Position numbers and translations under genes: made by a program. Under the pieces are notes generated by a model. It saw nothing but the letters and a program-made list of their open reading frames with translations, was not told the origin of the DNA and ran no database searches. DNA of 16,610 nucleotides from NCBI GenBank assembly GCA_044235825.1, contig JBIIHL010000031.1:1-16610 (forward strand), in the 5' to 3' direction. This document shows, one piece after another, positions 7,200 through 14,177 of this stretch. The stretch comes from CANGYM01 sp044235825 (lineage in GTDB: Bacteria > Pseudomonadota > Alphaproteobacteria > JAJTHO01 > CANGYM01). Within the stretch, counting starts at the first letter, position 1. The number at the start of each line of letters is the position of its first letter.

Positions 7200-7464
7200 G
7201 TAATCAATCTTTCACCTTTTTAAGATAAGGTCTTATATATTATTTGCCAGTATTCTATTTTTTCTTATTTTTTAAAATTTTTCTCATTGGAATTCATTTG
7301 AAGATAGAGTTTTTGTAAATCCCTTATAAAACAATATAATTACCAATGCAATTAAAATACTTGATTTTTTTCTACTATTAAAGCAAGATAATCGTTAATT
7401 ACAATTATAAATTTTAGCGTTTTTTTGATTTTGATCAATTCAATGATTCATTCATCGTCTTACG
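7200..7464. other. AT-rich non-coding island upstream of the autotransporter
   Basis: This is a stretch of about 260 bp, strikingly richer in A/T than its surroundings, with no credible ORF. It contains several promoter-like hexamers, including TTGTAA (7313-7318), 16 nt, TATAAT (7335-7340), and the FNR-type palindrome at 7425-7438. The abrupt composition change suggests the island arrived together with the autotransporter gene. Confidence 0.6.
7425..7438 (+). promoter_or_regulatory. FNR/CRP-family operator (consensus FNR box)
   Basis: The sequence TTGAT-TTTG-ATCAA matches the FNR/Anr/FnrL consensus TTGAT-N4-ATCAA at all ten specified positions. It is centred at 7431.5. A -10-like TACGAT lies at 7461-7466, which would start transcription near 7473 and put the box at about -41.5, the class II activator position. 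That start lies upstream of the ATG at 7495 but downstream of the ATG at 7465. Confidence 0.5.
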
Positions 7465-7469
7465 ATGAA
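7451..7469 (+). repeat. Perfect 8-bp hairpin at the upstream start-codon candidate
   Basis: TTCATCGT (7451-7458) pairs perfectly with ACGATGAA (7462-7469) around a 3-nt loop, and includes the ATG at 7465. It could be a second operator, or an RNA hairpin if transcription starts further upstream. Confidence 0.4.
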
Positions 7470-7494
7470 ATGTCAAGGAAAGGCAGGCAAAGAC

Positions 7495-10400
7495 ATGGGG
7501 TTTTTTTCAAAAGACTCACACCATTTTTGGGTTAAATACACCACAAAAACCAAGAGGGCCATAGGCCTCGCTGGGGGAGCCCTAACCTTTGCTATGATGC
7601 TGTCATCACCCGCCAAGGCCCTGCCAACCTGTGGCAGCATACTCCTTAGTGATTTGTTTTCAGCACCTCCTTATGCCTGCAAACGGACTGTGGGTTCAGT
7701 CAATTCCCCGTTTGAAGTGGTCTACACATTCGATAGAACCAGCATGAGCGAACTGGTCAATAGCAATTCAAGTTTGAATTTCAGCACCTTACCCTACAGC
7801 CACACGCTGACTTTCAATAATCTCTCAAATACGGAGCTCGCGGCGTTCTTTTATACAGTCTCGCATCCTACTGTCAGAATGGAAAATACTCTGCATGATT
7901 ACACCCAAGATCAGCCAATTCCCCCTGATTCATACGAAGTTGCTGTCTATCCTAGTCCAGTATTCACCGAGATCATTTTCTTCTGGATGGATGAATTTGC
8001 AACGCTGACATCGATCACCCATACCTTATTCTATTCCGCTGGGAATACATATTGGGACGGTGGTACTGGGGAATTTGCCACGAATGATGTCGTGGACGGC
8101 GGACCTGGGACTTGGAACGCCACGGTAAATAACTGGACGACTTGGACTGGTGCCCTCAATGATGGATGGCCTTCTGGGTATAAGCCAATTTTTTGGGGAC
8201 CAGCTGGCGGTGTGGTCAATGTCATTGGCACGCAACGCATTAATGGTCTGGAATTTCGAACTGATGATTATATTTTACGCGGCGGCACCCTTGAATTATG
8301 GGGGGATCGGAGCGCAGATGTATGGGTCAATAGTGGGTTAACTGCTGTTATAGAAAGCATTATAACAGGAGGCTATGGCCTCGTGAAGATGAATGATGGC
8401 ACGTTAATCCTTGCAGGAGATAACACTTACACGGGCGGCACCAGATTAGAAGGGGGCACTTTGGGTGTTAGCCACAACAACGCTCTGGGCACCGGCATGC
8501 TGACTATGTTTGGGGGCACAACGCTGATGCCTACAGTGGATAACCTGATCCTTAACAATACCGTCACACTGACTGGTGATGCCACCATTGATACGGGCAC
8601 ATATGATCTGACACTGAACAATACCGTCAACGCCACAGGTGCGCTGATCAAAACTGGCGACGGCAGTCTGATCCTTGGGGATAACAGCACTCTGGCGGCG
8701 GTGGATGTGCAAGGGGGCAGTCTTGAAAACCGCGGGGACCTCTCTGCCTCACCCGTCATAGCCCTTTCTGGGGATGATACCAACCTGACGAATGTCAACG
8801 GCGCATCGATCATAATCGATGGCGGTAATGGAACCCTCTCGGGCGGTGCGGGCATACAGCGTGTTGATAATGCGGGCACCATGACCGGCAACCTTGATCT
8901 TGGTGATGGGAATGACAGCCTTGACAATACGGGAACCCTTACCGGCAACGTTGATCTTGGTGGTGGGAATGACAGCCTTGACAATACGGGCACCCTTACC
9001 GGCGATATTGATCTTGGTGGTGGGAATGACAGTCTTGACAATACGGGAACTCTTACCGGCGATATTGATCTTGGTGGTGGAGATGATAACTATATCTTGG
9101 GCTCTTCGGGTACACAAACAGGCTCTGTCAATGCCGCAGATGGCACTGACACAGTTCAAATTGAAACAGCTGACGGTGCAACACGGAATTTGGGGGCAAA
9201 TGCCTTTACTCATTTCGAAACAATGGAACTGAATAAGGATTCAACCAGCGCAGGCACATATATCATCACAGCGGGCCCAGCCCTTGATGCGGGTCCCAGT
9301 GGTGGGACGCTGACGCTTTATCGCGGCGCAATGGAATTAGAAGAGACAACCAGTGAAGTTCGCGCTGGCACAGTCACCATTGGAGAAGCTGCTCGGCTTT
9401 CGGGGACTGGTCTGGTCTCTGCCGGATCTGGGGCAAACGAAGGACTGATTGTTAATGGCACCATCGCCCCAGGTCATTCTATTGGTACACTCAATGTTAA
9501 TAACCGTTACGTACAAAATGGTGCATATGAGGTTGAGTTCCGTGCCCCTAGCCCTGGGATAAGTCCGCAAAAAGGGGTGGATAATGACCTAATCCATGTC
9601 AATGGGTCAGCCACCTTTGGCAATAATTCTTTGCTAAAATTGCTCCCTCTGAGCACCCAAGATGCTTTTGATGAAGCCCTGAACGCGGCCAACAACCCAA
9701 CACCGAACAAGCTGCGCTATACAATTCTGGAAACAACGGAGGGAATCAACAGTCGGCCGTTCTCTCTGCTCGGTTTTTCAGGGGCGAGCACTGAAACCGT
9801 TGGTAATGATCTGCAATTGGTGCTGAGTGGAAGTGATAGCGGCGGCGGTGATGGTGGCGACGGAGGCGGCGGTGATGGCGGAGGTGGTGGCGGAGGTGGT
9901 GGCGGCGACGGTGGTGGCGGCGGAGGTGGTGGCGGCACAGGACTGTTGGTGGATCGGGCACCGGCAAACCTTGGGTTGGTTATGCCCCAAGATCCCCTGT
10001 TTGGTTGCCGTGGCAGCATGCTGGGGCGCAGTGTTGGAGGCTTTAATGAAGTGCTGAAGGATCAATCCTGCAGCTGGATCAATGCCTTTGCCATGCGCGG
10101 TGGCATTCATGAGGTCAGCGAAGAAGGACCAAACCCCTATACTATTTCGGGAGCAAATTATAACAACGCTGGAACAGCTTTGGGCATGGATTGGGCGTTA
10201 AATAAGGACATGTCTGCTGGTGGTAGTTTCACGTATAGTAACACAGACGCAACCTTTCGTGGGGAAACCGGATCCCAAACGACGCAGGGTTTTCACGGCA
10301 CGATGTATTGGGTCTTTGACAACGATCTGTGGAATACAGGGATTTATGCAGGCTATAGCCATTATGACGTGAATAATCAACGCAGCACAGGATTACCTTC

Positions 10401-10911
10401 CAGCCCGTGGGCCAGTGCTGATTATGATATGAACCAGTATCGTTTGGGCGCTGTGTTGCGCCGTGTGCTGACACTTGCAGACACTTGGTGGCTGATACCT
10501 GAGGAACGCCTGAGCTGGGAGCCCCTATCACGCGATGCCTTTACCGAAACCGGAGGTGGAGATACCAATTTCAACAGCCAATCCGAAACATGGAACATTG
10601 CCAAGGCCCACACGGGGGTGGTGTTGCGGCACCGGCTTGAGAAAAAACCCGAATGGACTGCCGAAGTTGGTGTTGGCTGGCAGACCCTGCTTGGTGATAC
10701 CGGCATGCCCCTTAAAGGTTATTACGATGGCGCCCCAAACACCACCTATCAAACATCCGCTGATCCCTACATGCGGGACAGTATGACCGTGAGAGGCAGC
10801 CTAAGTTACCGCCATTCTGACACTGTCTCTTTTGGTGTCGACTATGCCGGACAGTATAACAACGAAATGCACAACAACCAGATCGGTCTGATGCTCCGCT
10901 GGCAATTTTAA
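7495..10911 (+). CDS. Type V secretion autotransporter with PATR passenger and beta-barrel
   Basis: This encodes 1138 residues from ATG 7495; ATG 7465 would add ten. I prefer 7495 because AAGGAAAGG lies upstream of it and 7465 has no ribosome site. The N-terminus is a long signal peptide: basic KTKRAIGLA, then hydrophobic ALTFAMMLSSPAKA. The passenger has beta-helix signatures (YWDGGTG, PATR motif DGTLILAGDNTYTGGTRLE near residue 300, and a second near 385). Four 19-residue repeats follow at 458-533. A 32-residue Gly/Asp linker at 783-814 precedes the C-terminal autotransporter barrel (PF03797, about the last 300 residues), which ends in the expected aromatic WQF. The barrel inserts in the outer membrane and the passenger is displayed or released. 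Its function (adhesin or other) is not predictable; no protease or lipase motif was seen. The gene stands alone, with a likely FNR-type control site. Confidence 0.9.
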   Translation: MGFFSKDSHHFWVKYTTKTKRAIGLAGGALTFAMMLSSPAKALPTCGSILLSDLFSAPPYACKRTVGSVNSPFEVVYTFDRTSMSELVNSNSSLNFSTLPYSHTLTFNNLSNTELAAFFYTVSHPTVRMENTLHDYTQDQPIPPDSYEVAVYPSPVFTEIIFFWMDEFATLTSITHTLFYSAGNTYWDGGTGEFATNDVVDGGPGTWNATVNNWTTWTGALNDGWPSGYKPIFWGPAGGVVNVIGTQRINGLEFRTDDYILRGGTLELWGDRSADVWVNSGLTAVIESIITGGYGLVKMNDGTLILAGDNTYTGGTRLEGGTLGVSHNNALGTGMLTMFGGTTLMPTVDNLILNNTVTLTGDATIDTGTYDLTLNNTVNATGALIKTGDGSLILGDNSTLAAVDVQGGSLENRGDLSASPVIALSGDDTNLTNVNGASIIIDGGNGTLSGGAGIQRVDNAGTMTGNLDLGDGNDSLDNTGTLTGNVDLGGGNDSLDNTGTLTGDIDLGGGNDSLDNTGTLTGDIDLGGGDDNYILGSSGTQTGSVNAADGTDTVQIETADGATRNLGANAFTHFETMELNKDSTSAGTYIITAGPALDAGPSGGTLTLYRGAMELEETTSEVRAGTVTIGEAARLSGTGLVSAGSGANEGLIVNGTIAPGHSIGTLNVNNRYVQNGAYEVEFRAPSPGISPQKGVDNDLIHVNGSATFGNNSLLKLLPLSTQDAFDEALNAANNPTPNKLRYTILETTEGINSRPFSLLGFSGASTETVGNDLQLVLSGSDSGGGDGGDGGGGDGGGGGGGGGGDGGGGGGGGGTGLLVDRAPANLGLVMPQDPLFGCRGSMLGRSVGGFNEVLKDQSCSWINAFAMRGGIHEVSEEGPNPYTISGANYNNAGTALGMDWALNKDMSAGGSFTYSNTDATFRGETGSQTTQGFHGTMYWVFDNDLWNTGIYAGYSHYDVNNQRSTGLPSSPWASADYDMNQYRLGAVLRRVLTLADTWWLIPEERLSWEPLSRDAFTETGGGDTNFNSQSETWNIAKAHTGVVLRHRLEKKPEWTAEVGVGWQTLLGDTGMPLKGYYDGAPNTTYQTSADPYMRDSMTVRGSLSYRHSDTVSFGVDYAGQYNNEMHNNQIGLMLRWQF
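8866..9093 (+). repeat. Four tandem 57-bp repeats in the autotransporter passenger
   Basis: Copies lie at 8866-8922, 8923-8979, 8980-9036 and 9037-9093. Each encodes 19 residues of the type DNTGTLTGDIDLGGGNDSL. Copies 2 and 3 differ at only a few bases; copies 1 and 4 have diverged at the edges. The LGGGNDSL part resembles an RTX calcium-binding nonapeptide with the first glycine missing. The repeat unit is in frame, so gain or loss of copies would only change passenger length. Confidence 0.9.
9841..9936 (+). repeat. GGN-type low-complexity tract coding a 32-residue Gly/Asp linker
   Basis: Thirty-two consecutive codons are Gly (28) or Asp (4), mostly GGC, GGT and GGA. The tract joins passenger and barrel. 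It is in frame and prone to replication slippage in multiples of three. The complementary strand forms a spurious poly-proline ORF. Confidence 0.9.
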
Positions 10912-10947
10912 AAAAGGGCCTTTACAGCCTGCGGACATCGACCCTCT

Positions 10948-11694
10948 CTAGGACAACTCCGCCGGCAATACCCGCGCCACAGTCAGAGCGGAGACCGATT
11001 TGGCCCCGCCTTCTTTCAAAAGAACATCCGCGCAGCTTTGCAGGGTGGCGCCGGTGGTCCAGACATCATCAATCAACAGGATATGTTGGCCGTGGAGTGC
11101 CTTTTTTTCCTTGGGGTTTACGGCAAAGACCCCCTTCAAAGTCGCCAAACGTTTTTTGAATGATCCGCCTTTCAGGGGTTGTGTGGGGCGCACACGCTTC
11201 AGCCCCTTGTGACACACCGGCAAACCACACCGTTTGGAAAGGGCATTGGCCAGCAAACTGGATTGATTGTATTTTCGGATCCACTGCCGCCGCCAGTGCA
11301 GGGGAACAGGAAGAATCAGGGTCAAAGGATCCTGAAACTGTTTCAACGCCCCCATCAAATGATCCCCAAAGGTTTCCACCATAAAGGTTTTATCACTGTA
11401 TTTTAATTTTAAAATCATTTGGGATGACAGTTTGTTATAAACAAACACGGACCGCCCTGCTTTAAGGGGGCCCAAACACATTTGCGGGGTTTGACGATAA
11501 CACCCAGACACGTCATAATCACACGGATACGGAACCCCGCACAAACGACATTGAGGATCATGAATCCAATGAAGCGCCCCCCAGCATTTCGGACAATACC
11601 CCCCATGACGGCGCACCATAACGCCGCATCCCAAACATCGGGGGGGCAAAACCACATCAATAATGCCCGCCAAAAAACGGCGTAAGGTGAGCAT
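10948..11694 (-). CDS. comF: ComF family protein (phosphoribosyltransferase fold)
   Basis: This encodes 248 residues. ComF proteins are linked to uptake and processing of transforming DNA in naturally competent bacteria, but most alphaproteobacterial members have no tested role. The N-terminus holds a zinc-finger-like set: C20-x2-C23, C34-x2-C37, C49-x2-C52 and C58. The C-terminal type I phosphoribosyltransferase domain has the PRPP-binding loop LLIDDVWTTGAT at residues 206-217. I choose the ATG at 11694, since AAGGA lies about 6 nt upstream and the cysteine cluster follows shortly; a longer frame to 11802 would run entirely inside the divergent gene. Its start codon overlaps that of the divergent gene by two bases. 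Cytosolic or membrane-associated, with no other competence gene in the window. Confidence 0.85.
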   Translation of the reverse strand: MLTLRRFLAGIIDVVLPPRCLGCGVMVRRHGGYCPKCWGALHWIHDPQCRLCGVPYPCDYDVSGCYRQTPQMCLGPLKAGRSVFVYNKLSSQMILKLKYSDKTFMVETFGDHLMGALKQFQDPLTLILPVPLHWRRQWIRKYNQSSLLANALSKRCGLPVCHKGLKRVRPTQPLKGGSFKKRLATLKGVFAVNPKEKKALHGQHILLIDDVWTTGATLQSCADVLLKEGGAKSVSALTVARVLPAELS

Positions 11695-11695
11695 G
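11692..11695. other. Shared CATG start of two divergent genes
   Basis: The palindrome CATG supplies the minus-strand ATG of comF (11694-11692) and the plus-strand ATG of the methyltransferase-like gene (11693-11695). Each gene's ribosome binding site (AAGGA for comF; AAGGTGA for the other) therefore lies within the coding sequence of the other gene. Confidence 0.7.
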
Positions 11696-12400
11696 ACCGT
11701 TCCTTGCCTGATTGACCTGCCCCATCGTGATGGCATTTGCCAGCGTGCCTGTAAAGACAAAACCCATGATCGTTTCCTGCTGCGCGAGGTCGCCCGCGAC
11801 ATGATGGCCCGTCTGCAGGATTTTCAGGATAAACCGGAAACGGTGGTTTTGATGGATGATGTTTTGGGGGTTTTGGGGGATCATGTGACCCAATCCCCCC
11901 TTCCCCTGAGGGCTGTTTCCCACGGCGGTGATGCGGTGATGAATCTGTTGGGGCTGGACTATGCCCCCTCTGTGCCGCAGGTTTTCCGTCATGCCAAGGA
12001 TGCGTTGAATCCTAGGGGTCTGCTGATTGTTACAACCTTTGGCCCGCGAACTTTAGGGACATTGAAAGAGGCCCTGTATCACACCGATATGCACCACCAC
12101 CAAGGGGCCGGTTTGCGGTTTATGCCCACCATTGCCCCCCCCGATTTGGCAAAATTGGCCACACAGGCGGGTTTTTGCAATCCCGTTGTGGATGCCCACC
12201 TTTACCGCGCCCATTATGACCATTGTTTTGATTTGGCACGGGATTTGCGGGCCATGGCGCTGGGCAATGCCCTGAAAGAGCGCTGCCGACGTCCCCTGAT
12301 GCGGTCCCATGTCACAACCCTGATGCAGGATTACCCGCGTTCTGATGATGGGCGTTTTGTGGTGACGTTTGAAATTTTAACCTTGGTTGCCCACCTTTAA
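11693..12400 (+). CDS. BioC/NDUFAF5-like methyltransferase-fold protein, motif I degenerate
   Basis: This encodes 235 residues. It matches the alphaproteobacterial methyltransferase-like protein usually found beside comF, related to BioC and to mitochondrial NDUFAF5 (a complex I assembly factor). Recognisable parts are the opening RDGICQR and FLLREVARDM, the post-motif segment MNLLGLDYAPSVPQVF, then ALNPRGLLIVTTFGPRTLGTL, and the C-terminal DLRAMALGNAL. The SAM-binding motif I (a D/E-x-G-x-G loop), expected after the FLLREV helix, reads PETVVLMDDVLGVLGDHV and lacks the glycine pattern. The protein is also about 50 residues shorter than usual, so it may have lost catalysis. Start ATG 11693 is preceded by AAGGTGA. 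The alternative ATG at 11663 lies inside comF. The stop overlaps the terminator stem. Confidence 0.7.
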   Translation: MTVPCLIDLPHRDGICQRACKDKTHDRFLLREVARDMMARLQDFQDKPETVVLMDDVLGVLGDHVTQSPLPLRAVSHGGDAVMNLLGLDYAPSVPQVFRHAKDALNPRGLLIVTTFGPRTLGTLKEALYHTDMHHHQGAGLRFMPTIAPPDLAKLATQAGFCNPVVDAHLYRAHYDHCFDLARDLRAMALGNALKERCRRPLMRSHVTTLMQDYPRSDDGRFVVTFEILTLVAHL

Positions 12401-12446
12401 CCCCGTTTAACCCCCCTTTGATGAGGGCAACGGGGTTGTTTTTTTT
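12399..12446 (+). terminator. Rho-independent terminator after the methyltransferase-like gene
   Basis: The perfect 9-bp stem AACCCCGTT (12399-12407) / AACGGGGTT (12429-12437) is followed by G and eight T. An inner stem CCCT/AGGG strengthens it. The left arm overlaps the stop codon of the upstream gene. It isolates ackA from that gene. Confidence 0.85.
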
Positions 12447-12501
12447 CAGAGATGACCTAATCTAGGGCTCAGCGTTGTTTCCCCTCTTGTTTGGACCCAT
12501 T

Positions 12502-13629
12502 ATGGCGATGATTCTTGTGTTGAATGCTGGATCGTCCAGTTTAAAGGTTAGCCTTTATGAAAAAGACAGTCTGGACGCCCCCAAAGTCAGCGTGCAGGTT
12601 GACCGCCTGACAACCCAGCCCACGCTGAAGATCAAGGGAGAGGCCCCCACCCCGCCCCCGTCTTTGGGTGTGGGGCACGAAGCGGTTCTTTCGGCCCTGC
12701 TGCCATGGTTTTTTAACACATGGCCCATTGAGGCCATCGGTCACCGTGTTGTTCATGGCGGGATTCATTTTGCCGACCCTGTACGTGTCACCCCCCAAAT
12801 TTTGGACACGTTGGAAACGTTGATGCCTCTGGCCCCGCTGCATCAGCCGCATAATGTTTTTCCCATGCGCTGGATTGAAACCCACGCCCCCCAAAAAATG
12901 CAGGTGGCGTGTTTTGATACGGCCTTTCACCGCACCCAGACCCCTTTGGCCACGTGGTTTGCCCTGCCGCGTCATTATCATGATCAGGGGGTGCAGCGTT
13001 ATGGGTTTCATGGATTGTCCTATCAGTATATTGCCCAGCAATTGCCCAAAGTGACAAAAGCATCCCGCGTGATTGTGGCCCATTTGGGCAATGGGGCCAG
13101 TTTGTGCGCCATGAAGGATGGCAAAAGTTACGACACCACCATGGGCTTTAGTGCGCTGGACGGATTGATGATGGGCACACGCTCGGGCAGTCTTGATGCC
13201 GGCGTGATTTTGCATTTGTTGCATGAAAAAACCCCAGACCAAATTCAGGATATCCTTTATAAAGAATCCGGCCTTTTGGGGGTATCCGGCATCAGCCATG
13301 ATATGCGCACCCTGCTGGAAAGCCCCGATCCCCACGCCAAAGAGGCCGTCGCTTTGTACGTTTACCGTATTGTTCGGGACATGGGGGCCTTAACCGCTGC
13401 CTTGGGCGGGTGTGAAGCCATCATCTTTACAGCCGGTATCGGCGAAAACGCCCCCGTGATCCGCCAAAGGGTGTGTGAGGGCTTTGCCTTTGCGGGGTTG
13501 ATTCTGGATGAAGAGGCCAACGCCCGCAGCGATGTTCGTTTGCATCAGGCCAGCAGCACCATCGAGGTTTACTGCCTGCCCACCAACGAAGAAAGTATTA
13601 TTGCCGAGGCCACCGCAGGGATGGTTTAG
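12502..13629 (+). CDS. ackA: Acetate kinase
   Basis: This encodes 375 residues. The cytosolic enzyme reversibly converts acetyl phosphate and ADP to acetate and ATP, giving substrate-level ATP when respiration is limited. Motifs in order: LVLNAGSSSLK at the N-terminus (phosphate binding), GHRVVHGG, CFDTAFH with the catalytic Asp, YGFHGLSY, VAHLGNGASL (adenine/phosphate binding), GLMMGTRSGSLD, IFTAGIGENAP and the C-terminal NEES. The segment before GLMMGTRSG reads GFSALD rather than the common TPLE/TPLD form. Starts at ATG 12502 or 12508 are both plausible; the ribosome site is poor, and the TTG at 12475 seems less likely. The phosphotransacetylase gene pta, often adjacent, is not in the window. 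An upstream terminator implies its own promoter, which I could not identify. Confidence 0.95.
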   Translation: MAMILVLNAGSSSLKVSLYEKDSLDAPKVSVQVDRLTTQPTLKIKGEAPTPPPSLGVGHEAVLSALLPWFFNTWPIEAIGHRVVHGGIHFADPVRVTPQILDTLETLMPLAPLHQPHNVFPMRWIETHAPQKMQVACFDTAFHRTQTPLATWFALPRHYHDQGVQRYGFHGLSYQYIAQQLPKVTKASRVIVAHLGNGASLCAMKDGKSYDTTMGFSALDGLMMGTRSGSLDAGVILHLLHEKTPDQIQDILYKESGLLGVSGISHDMRTLLESPDPHAKEAVALYVYRIVRDMGALTAALGGCEAIIFTAGIGENAPVIRQRVCEGFAFAGLILDEEANARSDVRLHQASSTIEVYCLPTNEESIIAEATAGMV

Positions 13630-13659
13630 GGGATATCTGAACGCGGCGGGGCGGGACGG

Positions 13660-13777
13660 TTTTCCTTTGGCGTCAAGGGGCGGGGCGGAAAAATACCGCA
13701 CCGAGGACCGCGCAGCGGGCTGAGGGAGGATGATTTTTTCGCACCGGCGCAGCGCACCCCTTGACGCCAAAGGAAAA
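13660..13777. repeat. Palindromic element A after ackA
   Basis: Perfect 21-bp inverted arms at 13660-13680 and 13757-13777 (core CCTTTGGCGTCAAGGGG) enclose 76 bp. The interior carries a TACCGCACCGAG block and a GAGGGAGGATGATTTTTT block. It is non-coding and starts 30 bp after the ackA stop. The same interior blocks occur reverse-complemented in element B. It may also serve as the ackA terminator. Confidence 0.75.
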
Positions 13778-13783
13778 GTGTGG

Positions 13784-13826
13784 GGGTGGGAGCCGCGTGC
13801 TTTCGCCAAGGAAAAGGCTCCCACCC
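13784..13826. repeat. Hairpin linking palindromic elements A and B
   Basis: The 11-bp perfect stem GGGTGGGAGCC (13784-13794) / GGCTCCCACCC (13816-13826) has a 21-nt loop. It lies exactly between elements A and B and its right arm touches the outer edge of B. Confidence 0.65.
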
Positions 13827-13949
13827 AGCAGAATTTGCCCCAAACCTCAAGGGTCCGCTGCGCCGAGGGGAAAAAAATCATCCTCCCTCGCTTCGCTCGG
13901 TGCGGTATTTTTTCCCCCTCGCCCTTGACCTTTGGGGCAAATCCTGCTG
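13826..13949. repeat. Palindromic element B, inverted relative of element A
   Basis: The 28-bp inverted arms at 13826-13853 and 13922-13949 match at 25 of 28 positions (core ATTTGCCCCAAA, then TCAAGGG). The 68-bp interior, read on the minus strand, shares TACCGCACCGAG, GAGGGAGGATGATTTTTT and CGGCGCAGCG with element A in the same order. Arms differ from those of A apart from the inner TCAAGGG end. Confidence 0.75.
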
Positions 13950-14066
13950 CCCCACCCCGCCTTTTCCAAGTTTTTTTCAATAAACAGCCCTCAGCTCATG
14001 TATATTTTGATTGTCAAACCCCGTGCCTTCGGTGTATGAGAATAGGCAATGAATGTTTTTCACGAT
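13950..14066. other. Non-coding leader of the tRNA-His/gatB unit
   Basis: There is no ORF. It is T-rich near 13967-13980. A promoter-like pair TTGTCA (14011-14016) and TATGAG (14035-14040), 18 nt apart, could drive the tRNA about 20-25 nt further on. Confidence 0.4.
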
Positions 14067-14067
14067 G

Positions 14068-14144
14068 GCGGGCGTAGCTCAGTTGGTTAGAGCGCTAGGT
14101 TGTGGTCCTTGAGGTCGTGGGTTCGAGACCCATCGTTCGCCCCA
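14068..14144 (+). tRNA. tRNA-His (anticodon GTG)
   Basis: This is a complete cloverleaf with a 7-bp acceptor stem GCGGGCG/CGTTCGC (two G:U pairs), D-arm AGCTCAGTTGGTTAGAGC, anticodon loop TTGTGGT giving GTG, and T-loop TTCGAGA. The discriminator is C73 and CCA is encoded at 14142-14144. A G at 14067 provides the G-1 diagnostic of histidine tRNAs, facing C73. One pyrimidine-pyrimidine mismatch (T:T) sits in the anticodon stem. gatB begins 33 nt downstream and may be cotranscribed. Confidence 0.95.
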
Positions 14145-14177
14145 AACAATCCAAAACGATTTTTTTTCAGGTGCTGC

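Noticed and set aside
8427..9041. Repetitive minus-strand ORF opposite the autotransporter repeats
   Set aside because: Its repeats only mirror the 57-bp repeats of the real gene.
8866..9093. Tandem repeats considered as a CRISPR array
   Set aside because: Units are contiguous without spacers and are in frame within a coding sequence.
9717..10019. Poly-proline minus-strand ORF
   Set aside because: This is the complement of the Gly-coding linker tract and has no independent evidence.
10912..10947. Short palindrome AAAGG-G-CCTTT between the autotransporter and comF as a terminator
   Set aside because: The stem is too short and has no loop, so no stable hairpin is expected, although the following T run on the minus strand is suggestive.
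12541..13335. 264-codon minus-strand ORF antisense to ackA
   Set aside because: It is covered by an unmistakable acetate kinase. Composition is typical of the antisense frame of GC-rich third positions.
13390..13980. 196-codon minus-strand ORF across the palindromic region
   Set aside because: It runs through the ackA 3' end and both palindromes. Its repeated Arg/Pro/Ser-rich composition follows from the repeats.
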